From positions 576,270,868 to 576,334,867 of the forward strand of contig CM046878.1 of NCBI GenBank assembly GCA_025667525.1: 64,000 nucleotides of DNA, written 5' to 3'. Both the position numbers and the translations under genes were made by a program. Positions within the stretch are counted from its first letter, which is position 1; each line of letters begins with the position of its first letter. Positions 63,991 to 64,000 of the stretch are shown here, piece by piece. The notes below the pieces were generated by a model. It was not told the origin of the DNA. It searched no databases and saw only the letters and a program-made list of their open reading frames with translations. This DNA comes from Glebionis coronaria (taxonomy: Eukaryota > Streptophyta > Magnoliopsida > Asterales > Asteraceae).

Positions 63991-64000
63991 GATATGTGAC

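Overview
This window is nuclear DNA of a higher plant and is dominated by transposable elements. The evidence is plant Ty1/copia retrotransposons primed by initiator tRNA-Met, an En/Spm (CACTA) transposon with plant-type introns, an F-box/FBA gene, and many MITEs. The large copia element has a zinc-knuckle gag followed by a long coiled-coil region, a linker with repeated W-[KR]-P-T-G-R-T motifs, and two ORFs after pol. I remember this arrangement from Asteraceae (daisy family) genomes, so Asteraceae is my best guess, from memory rather than from a search.

Layout. (1) 297-5463: a complete minus-strand copia element with short LTRs, TSD TTACA, and a polyprotein broken by one frameshift. (2) 5464-11766: no recognised gene. 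It holds a (TA)n/inverted-repeat block, a Tip100-type hAT MITE (6723-6907), a PIF/Harbinger MITE (7412-7758), an extremely AT-rich tract, and a short Helitron (10439-11061). (3) 11791-12915: an F-box protein gene with no visible start codon. (4) 14430-26520: a 12.1-kb CACTA element with TSD TAT. It carries an intact-looking five-exon TNPA-like gene, a damaged TNP2 transposase, two families of palindromic repeats, minisatellites, two captured gene fragments and a broken GRF zinc-finger gene. (5) 26521-31049: remnants of two genes, a hAT MITE (27205-27600), and a fold-back MULE (30015-30678) nested in a Tip100-like element. (6) 31050-49051: an 18.0-kb copia element whose two 319-bp LTRs look identical. 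Gag and pol carry several stops and frameshifts, and about 4 kb of further coding sequence of unknown function follows pol. (7) 49057-56407: an unidentified gene fragment, a decayed minus-strand copia, and a gene fragment present in three copies of mixed orientation. (8) 56413-63990: a copia-like element with nearly identical 0.79-kb LTRs and an interior reduced to decayed pol traces.

How it works together. No autonomous element is visible. Elements (6) and (8) look young by their LTRs yet are coding-defective, which suggests they were copied by proteins supplied from elsewhere in the genome. The CACTA element keeps its ends, its presumed binding sites and one putative accessory gene, but its transposase is broken. 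The most unusual feature is in element (6): gag and the post-pol ORF each follow a predicted 5'-leader intron, and both introns are filled by related short tandem repeats (AGTTCCGAA/AGTTCCGGA type).
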